Below are positions 11,601-22,900 of a stretch of DNA of 64,000 bases, in pieces. Positions within the stretch are counted from its first letter, which is position 1. Each line of letters begins with the position of its first letter. Where the stretch lies: the NCBI RefSeq assembly GCF_048544455.1, contig NC_133537.1, positions 313,864,238-313,928,237 of the forward strand, in the 5' to 3' direction. The notes beneath the pieces were generated by a model, which searched no databases, was not told the origin of the DNA, and saw only the letters and a program-made list of their open reading frames with translations. A program made the position numbers and the translations under genes. Source of the stretch: Silene latifolia (lineage: Eukaryota; Streptophyta; Magnoliopsida; Caryophyllales; Caryophyllaceae).

Positions 11601-11662
11601 GGGAACAGGCGCAAAGAGACTGCGCCTCTTCAAAGGGACGCAGCTCGTGCTGCGCCTCTTCC
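11601..11662 (+). repeat. Hairpin-unit pair 3, upstream of antisense PMD gene 1
   Basis: GGGAACAGGCGC, CTGCGCCTCTTC, GGGACGCAGC and TGCTGCGCCTCTTCC in order, the same architecture and + orientation as in the LTR. It lies just upstream of the minus-strand TATA box, in a promoter-proximal position. Confidence 0.7.
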
Positions 11663-12190
11663 TCAGCTTGACTTCTGTGATTTTCCGCGTTGGATCTTTC
11701 CTAATTCCTCGACGAATAATTTCGTATTCCTACGGGTTCTTATTTTGGTAAAAACGTGGAAATTACCATATTTTGTGTTTCCTAATTCCGCGAGCACGCA
11801 TTTCGAGACGATGTCAACATTTTCGTCATTTTACCACACTTGTATAATTTATTTTAGGAAATAATTTTCATTTTAACTCCTTTTTTTTAGGAAATAATTT
11901 TCATTAGAATTCATTTCAAAATTCATATATTTATTTCATTTACATATTTCTTTCATTTCTTTTTTTTCATTTCTAACTTATAGGTTTCTATTTTTTTTCT
12001 TTTTTTAAGGGTAACCCTCCCTACCGTCCGGTCATTTCCGGCAAAATTTTTGCATTTTTGCGTGCTTTTGAGTCATTCGTTCTGCGCTAATTCAGGCCAT
12101 GTATATATACAAATGTATGTTTTGCGTGATTTCTATGTAAATTTCGGCAGCATGACGGCGTAAACCGTCATCTACCAAACCTGTTCAAAA
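11663..12190. other. Non-coding spacer between the two antisense genes
   Basis: AT-rich, with T-rich runs at about 11,870-12,010 and no supported coding sequence. On the minus strand it would hold the upstream promoter of gene 1 on one side and the 3' end of gene 2 on the other. Confidence 0.4.
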
Positions 12191-12379
12191 CTAACCTGCA
12201 GATACAAGCAATAACACCAAGCAGCAAAGGCACTCAGGCCATCTTATATACAACCAAAAAGGTAAATGTACAACAAACTGGGGGCTCGAGCCCCAAACAA
12301 AGTCCGGAATGTTCAAAATGAAGGTCCAAAATGTACAAATGTCAAAATACAGCCAACAAACAAACAAAAAACTCCACAA

Positions 12380-14770
12380 AACTACTGTTGGTTGCCCTCC
12401 AGCTCCGCAACTCTTGCCGCATGAGCAGCAATCTCGGCGTCTCGAACCTCGAGCTCCCTCAACAAGCAAGCAGTCTCCTCCCGAGACTGAGCCAACTCTC
12501 GCTCCAGCTCGCGGTCCCCTTGTAAACAACAAAATTGGCTCATGTCAATCATTTCAAGAAAAGTTGGAAAATCAAAATTCAAAAATGAAACAGGCACAAG
12601 GTTCATACCTGACGGCCTCGACCACCGACAAGTGCCTCGACGGCAGTAGCTCGCAGCCGGTTGGCCACCCTCCATAACGCCACGAACCGAGACGGCGCAA
12701 CCTGCATTTTCATAAAAAGAAGTTCTCAATAATTGAAACAAACTCAATCAAATGTGTTCTTACACGAAAATTACACAAAATTAGAGGCTCACCCTCAGAA
12801 TCGATCTTGTCGATCGTCCGGACAGCATCAAAGATCCGTCACAGCCACGTCAAAGTCACGCAGCTCGGAGATCGTCGTCCTCCCAGTCGCGTCAGTGTAC
12901 TCGAGGGTCTCGGGGTACTCTGGGGGCTCGATGCCCGCCGCCTCAACCTCCTACAAAACAAAATATTTCTCATTAATCGGTGATCTTTCATCGTAGTTTC
13001 AACATCAAGTAAAGAAGAAGAGTAGAGATACTCACCACTACCGGCCAGTACGCCAACCTCCCGTAGAGGAACGCCGAGTAGTCCTCGCCAGGAAGAAGGA
13101 GGGCGTCACCACCGACGCCAGCCAAGTCAACCTCCCTCTCTGCCTCAGAAGGCTCCCTGAACATCGTCCTGGGAGGATCGACGGGAACCGTCAACACGTC
13201 CCGACAGCACTGATGAGCCAAGCGCTCGCCCAAGTACCACACAGGACCCATCGACGTCCTCAACAGCAACCGGCTCGAGCTCCTAGGTCGAAGGACCTCA
13301 GCCAAAAAAGGAGGCGCTCCAGCGTACTCCGCCGAAGGCCTGGGCACCCACTGGGACAAGATAAACAAAGGAATCATTCTTATGATCAATTTAAAGGCAA
13401 TATAGTAGCAAATGAATATAAGTGAGATGCTTACGCTGTCTAGCTGAAGAGCGTTCACGTCCCGCCGGTAGACACCGTGAGAAGAACGCTTGCTCTTCGT
13501 TCTGCACATCACCCAATCCCTCACCACGGGATAGGCTCTCTCCAGCGGCTCCGTCCTCTTGGGCGCAAGGCCCGAAAAGTAGGAGTACACCCACGCCTGC
13601 AAAGCAAGATAGTTAATAACGATCTTTCGTGATTTGGACAAGGAAAGGAATTGATTTTGGTCTAAATGAAGGTTCATACCTCCAACAGTAGTCCAGGTCC
13701 GACAGCGCCAGGAGAAGTCCCCTTCTCCATCAACTCCGGACGAACCATGGCCCTCATGAAGCGGATGAGGACCGCAAAACCGGCAATGACCCGGTCCCAA
13801 CGCCCTAGGGAGCTCGGGTCGAGAAAGGAAGGGAAGAAGCTTCGTCGACAGCCTCTCTCCCTTGTCTCCGAGGTAAATCGAAGACAGAAACCACCAAAGC
13901 CACAAACGAGCCCTCTGCTCAGCTGTACAGGGAGGAGGAGCCGTCTCCCTCCCGTCAATCGTCACCAGCGTCGGGATCTTTCCCACAAAGTAGTCTCGAA
14001 CGTAGGAGCTGGGTACCAAACCTAAGATCGTGACGAGCCTTCGGCGACAAGTTCCACCGAACAACCTCCTAGCCTCGCCGAGTCCACCCTCATGGCGAGT
14101 CTCCGGCCACTCCACGACCTCGAGACCCACACTGCGGACCGACAGAAATCATGTCGTAGTCCTCCGGAGTGACTCCCACCTCACCAAAAGGCATGTGAAA
14201 AGTGGAAGTCGTATCCCAGAATCGGTCCAAGAAAGCGCGGACCAGGCTAAGGTTAGCCCGCAACTTCCTCTTAGCGATATCCCTCCAGGCCTGCACCAAG
14301 GCACCGAACGCTCCACGCTCGATCATGGCGCGCTCCTCCGCCGACAGCCGCTCGTAGCACTCCATCGCCGTCGTGTAGCCCGAGAACGACCTGATGTTCC
14401 CGGCCTCCTATTGTGATTTGAAACAAAAGCTATCTTTAGTTTTCGAATGAAAATTGGAAGAGATATGAACAAATAAATGAAAGAAGATGAGTGATGAGTA
14501 GTGAATTCCTATTTACCAAGCTCTTCACCGTCTGTAGGACGGGTGACCCTCTGCGCCCACAAAGAAGTGCCTACTCTCCCAGGTCTCGGCCACGCGGAGC
14601 TCCTCTCACCGACGACCTCCTCGTCGACGTTGGCCCGTCTCGGGGCCTCCTCCTCCCCTCATGGACCTCGTCCCGGCAGCCCATCACCGCGGCGGTGAAG
14701 GCTCGCTTCAAAGCCTCCTCGACAAAGCGACTTCTATCTCCATGGGAGTCCTCCCAGTAGAAGCCTCATC
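12380..14770 (-). pseudogene. Antisense PMD gene 2 within element A, multi-exon and decayed
   Basis: Minus-strand exons with GT-AG borders. The first PMD block is MECYERLSAEERAMIERGAF, then LVRAFLDRFWDTTSTFHMPF and GEVGVTPEDYDMISVG (about 14,360-14,130). A frameshift at about 14,130 leads to LEVVEWPETRHEGG, and the block continues through CTAEQRARLWLWWFLSSIYL and WDRVIAGFAVLIRFMRAM. Further exons carry LERAYPVVRDWVMCRTKSKR (near 13,530), VPRPSAEYAGAPPFLAEVLR (near 13,310), EVEAAGIEPPEYPE (near 12,950) and a C-terminal heptad-rich ELERELAQSREETACLLREL (near 12,480), likely a coiled coil. An extra base near 12,835 and the break at 14,130 disable it. It is distinct from gene 1 in sequence and exon pattern. 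The 5' exon (14,500-14,770) is poorly preserved. Confidence 0.65.
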
Positions 14771-15523
14771 ACCTGCAACATTAAAGCAAATTTAGGCCGC
14801 GTCACGTGACGACAAGCCTTGCTTAAGGGATTTTTCGAGCCTTCGGAAGCCCTGAAATCGCTCTTTCTCGCCATCTTTGGCCATATTCTCACAAACCCGA
14901 TCACTCATGTGGTAATTTGGGTCAAGTCAAGCCTAATTTGAAGCCTTGTCTTGGGTTCGAGTCGAAATTTCGGCAGCATTTCGTTATAACGATGATTATG
15001 CCCTAGAAAAGTGTCCTGAAAAAGCTGTCACAAACCAAAATTCTGAGATGGTAGGAAGTTTACCCATCATCCAAGGATCCCAAATATCAATTTTCATCAC
15101 AAATGGGCAATCCTAAGGCTATTTTCGAAGCAATTTATGGTTTAGCTGTGAAACCGTCTCAAATTCACTCAAAGGCTCAAAACTCAACGAAAATTCGAAA
15201 CAAATACATGGTTGTGTTCCTTATATTACCTATTATCCGTTTCTAATGTCAATTTCACAAGGCAAATGCATTTGGGGGAAAAGGCCCAAATTTTCGATTA
15301 ATTGGGTCATAAACCCTAATTTTTTCGATCCAAAATTGAACAAATACAGAAGATTAATGCAAGAATGAGACGCATACCTCGATTAGTCATGATTAATGCA
15401 AGCTTTTGGATCAAACTTTGGCAGAAATGGTTAAGATTTGAGAGAGTAATGTGTGATTTGTGTTTCGAAACAAATGATCCCAATCCCTCTGTTTATCGCG
15501 TTTTTACGCAGAAAAAACGCTTT
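14771..15523 (-). other. Probable 5' UTR and intron of antisense PMD gene 2
   Basis: No supported coding sequence. By position it is the leader region of the minus-strand gene. A degenerate TATA-like GATAAACAG on the minus strand near 15,490-15,500 sits at the place, relative to hairpin pair 4, that corresponds to the TATA box of gene 1. Confidence 0.35.
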
Positions 15524-15588
15524 GGGGAACAGACGCAGCAGGCGCTGCGCCTATTCCAAGAGACGCAACTCTTGCTGCGCCTCTTCCT
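15524..15588 (+). repeat. Hairpin-unit pair 4, upstream of antisense PMD gene 2
   Basis: The clearest copy. GGGGAACAGACGCAGC faces GCTGCGCCTATTCC, followed by GAGACGCAACTC and TTGCTGCGCCTCTTCC. The arms GACGCAGC and GCTGCGCC are near-complementary and would form a stem. The two units are about 33 bases apart. Confidence 0.75.
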
Positions 15589-15726
15589 TGTGTTCCCTCC
15601 ATACGAGTTTTCAAAAATTCGTTATGAGTTCGTTATTTGTGGGCCCATCTTTGGTGCGCCTCTTCCCCGGTGCTATTTTATTCTTTTGGTCCGTTTGACG
15701 ATTATCTTTCGTTCCGACCCGCATAG

Positions 15727-16840
15727 AGCGTACTAATCAATTTCTAATCATTTCCTAAACACTTTTACTAATACTTAAACTACGTTACTGCTTCTCTAAT
15801 CATCTACATCGTTTCCAAGCCAAAGGGTGATCGATTGTGAGTCCTAGCATCTCGTATTCCGTGTCTATCGCAATAGTAAGTATTCTTTATGCTTTATCGA
15901 TTTGTTATTTTAAGTTAAGCAAACCCTAATTTGGGTTGATTTGGGGATTAAGGAATAATTAGTGATGGTTTGTGATTAGTGTTGTGTGATTATCATTGTT
16001 AGGTGACGATTTCGTAGAGGAGCGGTTCTAGCTCGCTTTGTTGATTTGTCGACCGGATTTGCTTATTAGGTAGGGTTTCCCTACTCATTTTTCTGTGTGA
16101 TTGATTATAAGTTGATTGGAAATATGTGATTATCTTTTATGTGGTTTATTGTGATATTTTGATATTTGTGACATTGTTGGTATTGAATATGGAGCCATTG
16201 TCGGGAGATGGTCTTCACCTCCATGTTCACCCCTTGTGGCTCCCGTCACAAGAGAGATGTGTATATTAATGATCTGAGTTCACTTGTTGTGATGAGCGGG
16301 GCTTAGGTGGCAAGGCCGCGGTCTAACACTAGCGGTATGGGTATTTGTTGCAATGGGTAACTTGGCAGGTATGGGCTGCAGTTCAGACATTTGTATTTGG
16401 AGGTTGAGATTATTTATTGCAAGATTGTTTTGTATTGACTGTTGTATTGTAGCTCTTGATTATACAGTTGACCGACCCTTTTATGTTTTCAAAACCTGCG
16501 GTGATCCATTGGGAGATGGTGAGCAGAAGTCTAGCAGGTTTTGTTGTTTGAGCTTACATGAAAGTTTGGATGGGACGCTTGCGAGACGAGAATCTATTAG
16601 CTTCCCTCGAGTCTTTTAGCTTTTGCCGAGCCTTACACATTTTTATTCTTTTTGTTTGCGGTTGTATTTCATTTTGGATTTAGTATTTTGGTTATGTATT
16701 TTTGGTTAAACTACTTTACTTTAAATCTACATTCTTTTATGGTCAATATGATGTACCTTTCCTCGGGTAACCGAGATAGTAGCACTTCCGTTTACTAAGG
16801 TAGGCCTTGGGAAGACACTTTGGTAGATTACGGTGTTACA
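15727..16840 (+). repeat. 5' LTR of element B, lacking its first about 235 bases
   Basis: It matches the 3' LTR (35,836-36,947) almost base for base in layout, 1,114 against 1,112 bases. It ends in GTGTTACA and is followed by an initiator-Met primer site. The counterpart of 35,601-35,835, which holds the motif-rich U3 and TATA box, is missing and replaced by element A sequence. The break falls at the TATA box. Without U3 this LTR should not drive transcription of B. Confidence 0.9.
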
Positions 16841-16843
16841 AAG

Positions 16844-16855
16844 TGGTATCAGAGC
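16844..16855 (+). other. Primer binding site of element B, tRNA-iMet
   Basis: TGGTATCAGAGC, three bases after the LTR end, is the standard complement of the plant initiator tRNA-Met used by chromoviruses. Confidence 0.9.
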
Positions 16856-17043
16856 GACGATCTTGGAACCTAAAACCAACGAACAAAATGAGCATAGGGT
16901 GTCTAAATGAAATAAACTTAGATAGGAGTTGTTTGGAGCTACCGTAAAGATTTGGGAGATGTCCTAAAATCGCAAGATTGCCTTCACAACTTCTAGTCGG
17001 TCACTACAGGGTGTGTCGCGGGAATCGTTGCGTTTTGTGCTTG

Positions 17044-17045
<2 letters not shown>

Positions 17046-17135
<90 letters not shown>
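17046..17135 (+). repeat. (AT)n microsatellite in the element B leader
   Basis: About 90 bases of uninterrupted AT dinucleotides. Any open frame reading through it (alternating Tyr and Ile) is an artefact. Confidence 0.95.
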
Positions 17136-17137
<2 letters not shown>

Positions 17138-17417
17138 CATCATAACCCCATTAAAAGACTCACGAAAAACTCCCGTGCCACCCATTGTAAACCCAAACTT
17201 AGAGCAACCCTCTCTGACCAGCCTTAATTTATACCCCAATCAACGCCACATAAGGCCGCCTTTAACCACCGCGTTGACAACCCTTAGAAAGCCTGTACTC
17301 TTACCTTTCCAATGATTCTAAGAACACCTCAAACCGACCTCGTTTGCTATCTCAAACATCGACTGAAAGTCACCTCATTGCAAGTAGCCAGGAAGTTGTC
17401 GGAATCCGGCTAAAAAG

Positions 17418-17530
17418 TCGTGTTTGAAAAAAAAAATTATTAAAGGTTGTGTTTGACAAACTTTTTTTTTTAAAGGTGGTGTTTGAAAATTTATCTTTTT
17501 TAAAGGTTGTTTTTGACAAAAAAAAAACCC
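17418..17530 (+). repeat. Short tandem repeat in the element B leader
   Basis: Three to four imperfect units of about 35 bases built on AAAGGTTGTGTTTGA separated by A or T runs. It lies between the primer site and gag. No function is apparent. Confidence 0.6.
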
Positions 17531-17664
17531 TTAGTTTAATACAAATTAATGAGCTTAGATGAGATTGGTTGTATGTATACCTTGGATTAGAAGTGATGTG
17601 AACTCAGATCATTAATATACAAATTAACCTGTGCTTACGTATGTCTTGGTTATTGAAGCTCAAA

Positions 17665-18632
17665 ATGCCGCCAAAGAGATCTTCTGCGTACATCAAAACC
17701 TCTGAATGAGCTTAGATGAGATTGCCAAAATGATTGAGCAACAAGAGGCACTCACTGAGGCCCTAAAGAATGTAGGGAAGGGAAGGGAATGTAAGTAGTT
17801 GTTGATGCATCCAGGATGAGCACCACTATTTCTCGTTTCAACCCTACCACCCATGAGGGCACAGGCGAGCCCAAATTGCTCGACAACTGGCATCGAGATA
17901 TGGAAAGTGTTTTGGAGGTTATTAACTGCCCGGATGAAATAAAAGTAGAGCAGGCTGCGTTTTATCTGAGGGACGAAGCTGGGGTGTGGTGGCACCGCGA
18001 GAGGGAGGCTGCACATCAGTATTATAAGAACTTATGTGAGCCCGCGATTCCTTGGGTGGAGTTCAAGAAGGCAGTGAGGAATCACTTTATTCCAGAACAC
18101 ATTCGTAGCAAGTTGAGGGCCGAGTTTGACATGTTTGCTATGACTGATAGTATGACCGTGGCCGAATACTATCACAACTTCAATTAGTTGTCGCCATATG
18201 CGGAGGACATGGAGCTGAGTCAACTGAGTCTGGGTCTCCATTTCGAGAGAGGGTTGTCGCTGAAGATTATGGAGAAGCTACCTGTTGGGTGATCTCAAAC
18301 TTAAAAAGCGGTTTATGAGAGAGAGGGCTATGCTGAGAAATTGGTTGACATGGCCAATGAGGCCAAGGAAAAGGGGAGTGAGAAAATAAAGGCTGGGAAT
18401 GAAGGTGTTAACCAGTCAACCTTCAAGTGTGGTAACCACAACTAGGCTAGAGCTTATTCTGGTGGGTCTGGCTTTAATGGAGGATCTCGCTTTGTGGGAA
18501 GAGGTGGTCGGAGTATTAGTGATAACTCTACTTCACATTGCTTCAACTGTGGCGGGATAGGCCACAAGCGATTTGAGTGTAAGAGTGATGGGGGAGGAGG
18601 CTTCCAGCGATCATATCACGGGAACTATTCAT
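17665..18632 (+). pseudogene. gag of element B (chromovirus)
   Basis: Starts with MPPKRSSAYIKTSE, the usual chromovirus gag beginning, then shifts frame to LDEIAKMIEQQEALTEALKN. From 17,816 the capsid core is read: LDNWHRDMESVLEVINCPDE, AAFYLRDEAGVWWHREREAA and FIPEHIRSKLRAEFDM. A TAG at about 18,186 and further stops interrupt it. A C-terminal zinc knuckle (CFNCGGIGHKRFEC, C-X2-C-X4-H-X4-C) lies near 18,541-18,582. Confidence 0.85.
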
Positions 18633-18773
18633 AGGCTCCGAGTTAGAGCATGGCGAGTTACATGCCAGCTGGGTCATGGAACAGTCAGGGTGGTTAGAGC
18701 AACAACAACAACAATGGCGGCTATAGCCGTAACAATGGTGGATCTTATTAGCACGCGGACAACAATGTGAACC

Positions 18774-19458
18774 AGAATTTGGCAGCCAAGCCTACTGCAT
18801 CGGCGACTACGGTGCAAGGGGGAGGTCAGAAGAGTAGCTGTAAACTGTTTATGATGGGTAAACAGGCAGCAGAGGATGATGCGCAAATCGTCACTTGTAC
18901 TTTCGTTGTTAACCATAAACCAACTTTTATTTTGTTTGATTCGGGGGCTACCCAATCGTTTGTGTCTAGAGGTCATGTCTTAACAATGGGTTTGGGGGAG
19001 TTTGAGTTGGTAAAACATAATGTGTTTATACCATCGGGGATTCGGTGTCATGTCATAGGTTGTACAAAGGGGTGTTTATGGTGGTTGGGCAAGTAGACTT
19101 ACCGGTTAACTTACTTGAGTTTCCTATGGATGGGTTTAAGGTCATTGTCAAGATGAATTGGTTGGGTAAGTATGAGGCTAAGATAGACAGTCGTCAGAAA
19201 AATGTGTCTTTGAAGGGTTCTAAGGGAATTAGAGGGTCATATCGGGGGTTTGTGGTAAAACCCAAGGTTAAGATGATTGCAGCTATGACTTTAAAGTCAT
19301 ATTTGAGGAAGGGATGTCCTATAATCCTTTGCCATGTAAGGGATACTCGCATGGAGGAAAAATCAGCAGCAGAGATACCGGTTGTGGGTGAGTTCATGAC
19401 GTCTTTCCGGAGGAGATATCAGGGTTACCTCCTAAGAGGGACATTGACTTCAGTTTAA
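18774..19458 (+). pseudogene. Protease region of element B
   Basis: FVVNHKPTFILFDSGATQSF at about 18,903-18,962 contains the aspartic protease loop D-S-G-A. The frame shifts near 19,045 and then gives VDLPVNLLEFPMDGFKVIVK and the Asp-Trp-Leu-Gly-like block (MNWLGKYEA) where the second protease strand lies. A frameshift and stops separate it from gag and RT. Confidence 0.8.
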
Positions 19459-19472
19459 AGCTTAAACTAGGG

Positions 19473-19908
19473 ATGGGACCTATATCTAAGGCTTTGTACC
19501 CTATGGGACCAAAGGAGCTGGAAGAGTTGAAGAAAGAGTTGAATGAGCTATTAGATAAGGGATACATTCGACCTAGTGTATCGCTTTGGGGTGAGCCAGT
19601 TTTGTTCGTGAAAAAGAAGGACGACAGTATAAGGCTGTGCATCGACTATGGAGAGCTAAATCATGTTACCGTGAAGAATAGGTATCTTTTGGCGAGGATT
19701 GATGATCTGTTTGACCAGTTAAGTGGTGTCGAGTGTTTTCAAAGATTGATCTAAGATCGGGTTACCACCAGTTGAGGATTGCGGCTGAAGATATTCCTAA
19801 AATAGCGTTTCGGTCGCCGTATGATCATTATGAGTACGTGGTGATGCCTTTTGGGTTGACAAATGCGCCGACAGTGTTTATGGAACTTATAAATAGGATC
19901 TTCAGTCC
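19473..19908 (+). pseudogene. Reverse transcriptase of element B, N-terminal part
   Basis: Reads [20 protein letters not shown], then [40 protein letters not shown] and, after a frameshift near 19,735, [20 protein letters not shown] and [20 protein letters not shown]. It stops at 19,908, where the solo LTR entered. The continuation is at 22,901. Confidence 0.9.
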
Positions 19909-22900
19909 TGTGGATGTGGGACAATGGAGGGTATTATCCACGGGGTTGAAAATCATCTTGGAGTCGCCACCAAATTTAAGGAAATTTGGGAACCATTTTT
20001 GAAAATGAGATTTGAGTTCGTTGTTGAAAGTACCTGATGGGAAGTTCGTCCCCCTCCGGTTGCATTAACGGCCTCTACTTGGGACTATGATGGCTAATCG
20101 GATAAGACTACAATCATTATATGAGAATGCAAAACAACATTTTGATCCTAACATGTGGGCTTGGTTTCTAATCGTTTAATGCATCTAATCTACTTTGTCC
20201 AAATGATCTAGCAGATGAGGTTGATTTGAGCTATACTAACAAGCATTCACAAACATGGCTTGGGGGAAGAAAAACAATTGGGGCACTACCTATAACAACC
20301 CAGACGATTCTCGTCGACTCGATGTGCAAACAATTGAATTAAAGATACAAATCTATCTAAGTAAAATTGATAAACATGACGCACGACACACGACACGAAC
20401 TAGCCTACTTAGGCGTCTTAAAGTATGTACCATATGGTGGGGCCACGGCTTACATGGACTTCGTCTTTGGCCTCATCATCGTTTTGCGCACTCGCTTCGA
20501 TTTAATTAATTAAATACTTCAATTTAACTAACTAAAGCAAAGGTTTTGTAAAATCATTTTGACTCAAAATAAAGGACTAACTAGACCCATATTTAAAGTA
20601 CAAATTACATTACGTGAAATTATAATGAAATAATTACAACGATTAAATAACAATAACATTTGAAATAAAACCACATTAATTAAGCAAAAGGGCACGAAGG
20701 CCGAGGCAAGAGGGCATGAAGGCCGAGGCATCACAAGGACAAAATGGGGAGTGACGTGGACTATTCTAGTCATCGAATGTCATGAATCAGATGCTAAGCA
20801 TGCGTAACTCAACTAGTGAGAAATTGTCATAAGAAGAGATGAATTCATTTAATTCTTTAAAGAAATTCGCATGACCTATTGAATGTCTAATTCATTTAAC
20901 ATGCATTCTACATATTAAATTGGCCAAGTTACGATTTAATAACGATAAATGATATAACAAACATGTATACATCATAAATTGAAATAAAACGAACTAAACA
21001 TGCGATTTAATTCTACTATTTCATAGTTAAAAATAAAACAAGTCATTAAACATGTGAATACGAATAAAATAATTACAATTTCATTTTAATTATTTAGAAC
21101 ATGTTATCGTCCTATGATTGCAAATTATTTCGTTTTATAAATTAAACATGCAATTATTCTAATTAACATGTTATCGTCATAAATTGAAAGATTAAGCATG
21201 GGATTAACTAATCCTAAACAGCAATTAAACCATCATTAGCATCACAAATACGAAACATATTAAATAACATGAAACGATAATTAACGAAGGATAAAAAAAC
21301 GAAACTAAAAGGCCTTAGGCCGTGGCATACACAAGAAAAGGAGAAAGAAAGAGACGGGATTTTGTGCACCCTCAACTTACATGTAGACTTGGACACCACT
21401 CGGTATCCCGTATGCAAGTGTTGCTTAGAAGGCACGTCGTCGATGATTGTAAAACAAATATCGAAACAATTTAACAAAATCAATTTCGAAAACAAAAACA
21501 TTTTTCTCGCATAAAAAGCACTTTGTGCAGTGATTTTCAAATGAAGATTGTGACTTCGTTTCTGACTCAAATTTAAATAGGAAAGATGTCTGGAATCCTT
21601 AGACTCCAAAGATTTGATTTTTAACAAAAAACCAGACTAAAAATGATTGTAAAAATGACGAGAATTGGATGTGAACAGAGGCAGTCCAAAACGCGAGAAA
21701 ACATAAACGAGAGAGCAAATCGATGCTCTAATGCATGTGTAATCCTTTGTATGAACTATGTGCTTTGTTTCTGGGTATGAGAGGATGCTAGGGATGCTTT
21801 GTATTTGAGAATGGAGGGCAAATGCTAGGGTTTCAAATGCTCTAAAAACCGTGTATGTGTCTTGTGTTTTCGTCCCCTTTTTCGGTGTGTATATGTTTGT
21901 TTATATAGAAAATGGGAAGGGGGTGCTTCTAGGGTTAGGTTTGATGGTAAAATATCTTTCTTGGGGAAGGGGAAGATGAATGTGGTCGAAAATATGGAGT
22001 GTAGAGGAGGTATGTCAGTTTTGGAAAAGATAAAGGAAGGATATTCGGTTTCTGTTTTGAGAAGCATGTGTGAGCTGTTTGGATGGGGGAAAATATCTAT
22101 CTTACTTGGGTAATAAGTAAGATAAGATAAGGGAAGGAGATGGTTGGTATGGGGGGCTCGAAAAGGAGACGTTTGGGCTCGCAAAACAGGGGCTCGGGTG
22201 CGGGTGTGGTTGGGGTTTTTGGTGTGGGTTTGGGCATGGGTTAGGGCTAGGTTGGGGTGTTGGGTTATGGGCTAGGTTTAGGTGGGTGGTCAAGCTAGAT
22301 GGGAGCTCGGTTGGGTGGTGTTTGGGGTGTCGGGTTGGGCTCGAAAACAGGGGAGAGGGGTTGTGGTTGGGTTGCTTGGGACTTGGGTTTGGGGAATAAA
22401 AGGGAAGGGAATGGGTGGTGGCATGGGGGTTCGAACCTGGGACCAATGGAGGATGGGATGTGCCAAAGCTATGCCTTGAAACTCGTGCTAAAAACTGTTT
22501 AAAAAACGAGCTTAAAACCGTCTCAAAAACCTTGTTTAAAACCGTTTAAAAATCAATTCTTCGAATTAAAATATTGCGGATAAAACACGAAACCGTCACA
22601 CATCTTATTTCAAAAAAATTCCAAATAAAAACTTTGAAGAATAATTTATTTTTCAAATAAATTATAAAAGCTTTAAATTTTAAATAAACTTGAAAATAAA
22701 GAAAACCGATGAAATAAATTTCATTTATTTCGAAATAATTTAAATTTCATTTAAATTATAAAACCGTCAAATAACGCTTCTCCCGCATATAAAAACGGAA
22801 TACTCTAACGAGAGATGTAAGTAAACATGTGTCTTATCATCATCGGGTGTTTTGTCGGGATTTCTGTAAATTCCAATATCGACGGATACGGGTATCTACA
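19909..22900 (-). mobile_element. Solo LTR of a Tat-related element, inserted in the RT of element B
   Basis: Flanked on both sides by AGTCC (19,904-19,908 and 22,901-22,905), and removing it rejoins the RT. On the minus strand it begins TGTAGATACCC and ends CATCCACA, so it has TG...CA ends. A minus-strand TATA box lies at 21,900-21,907. About 60 bases from its 3' end it carries TTGGTGGCGACTCCA, which matches the LTR of element A at 1,842-1,855 with flanking similarity. No internal gene or second LTR was found over 2,992 bases, so it is most simply the product of LTR-LTR recombination. The small open frames inside show no known domain. Confidence 0.85.
21900..21907 (-). promoter_or_regulatory. 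TATA box of the solo LTR
   Basis: TATATAAA on the minus strand, about 1 kb from the 5' end of the LTR, as expected for a long U3. Confidence 0.5.

Noticed and set aside
12191..12532. Hydrophobic Cys/Leu-rich open frame as a membrane protein
   Set aside because: It overlaps the coiled-coil exon of antisense PMD gene 2 in another frame and has no support of its own.
14830..15720. A 3' LTR of element A in this stretch
   Set aside because: No extended match to 1-1935 was found beyond the hairpin units, and no polypurine tract or CA end is visible; it reads better as the 5' region of antisense gene 2.
17013..17315. Open frame encoding a Tyr/Ile repeat protein
   Set aside because: It is the translation of an (AT)n microsatellite in a retrotransposon leader.
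22282..22502. Gly/Trp-rich open frames near the 5' end of the solo LTR
   Set aside because: G-rich low-complexity sequence in U3, without domain or conserved start.
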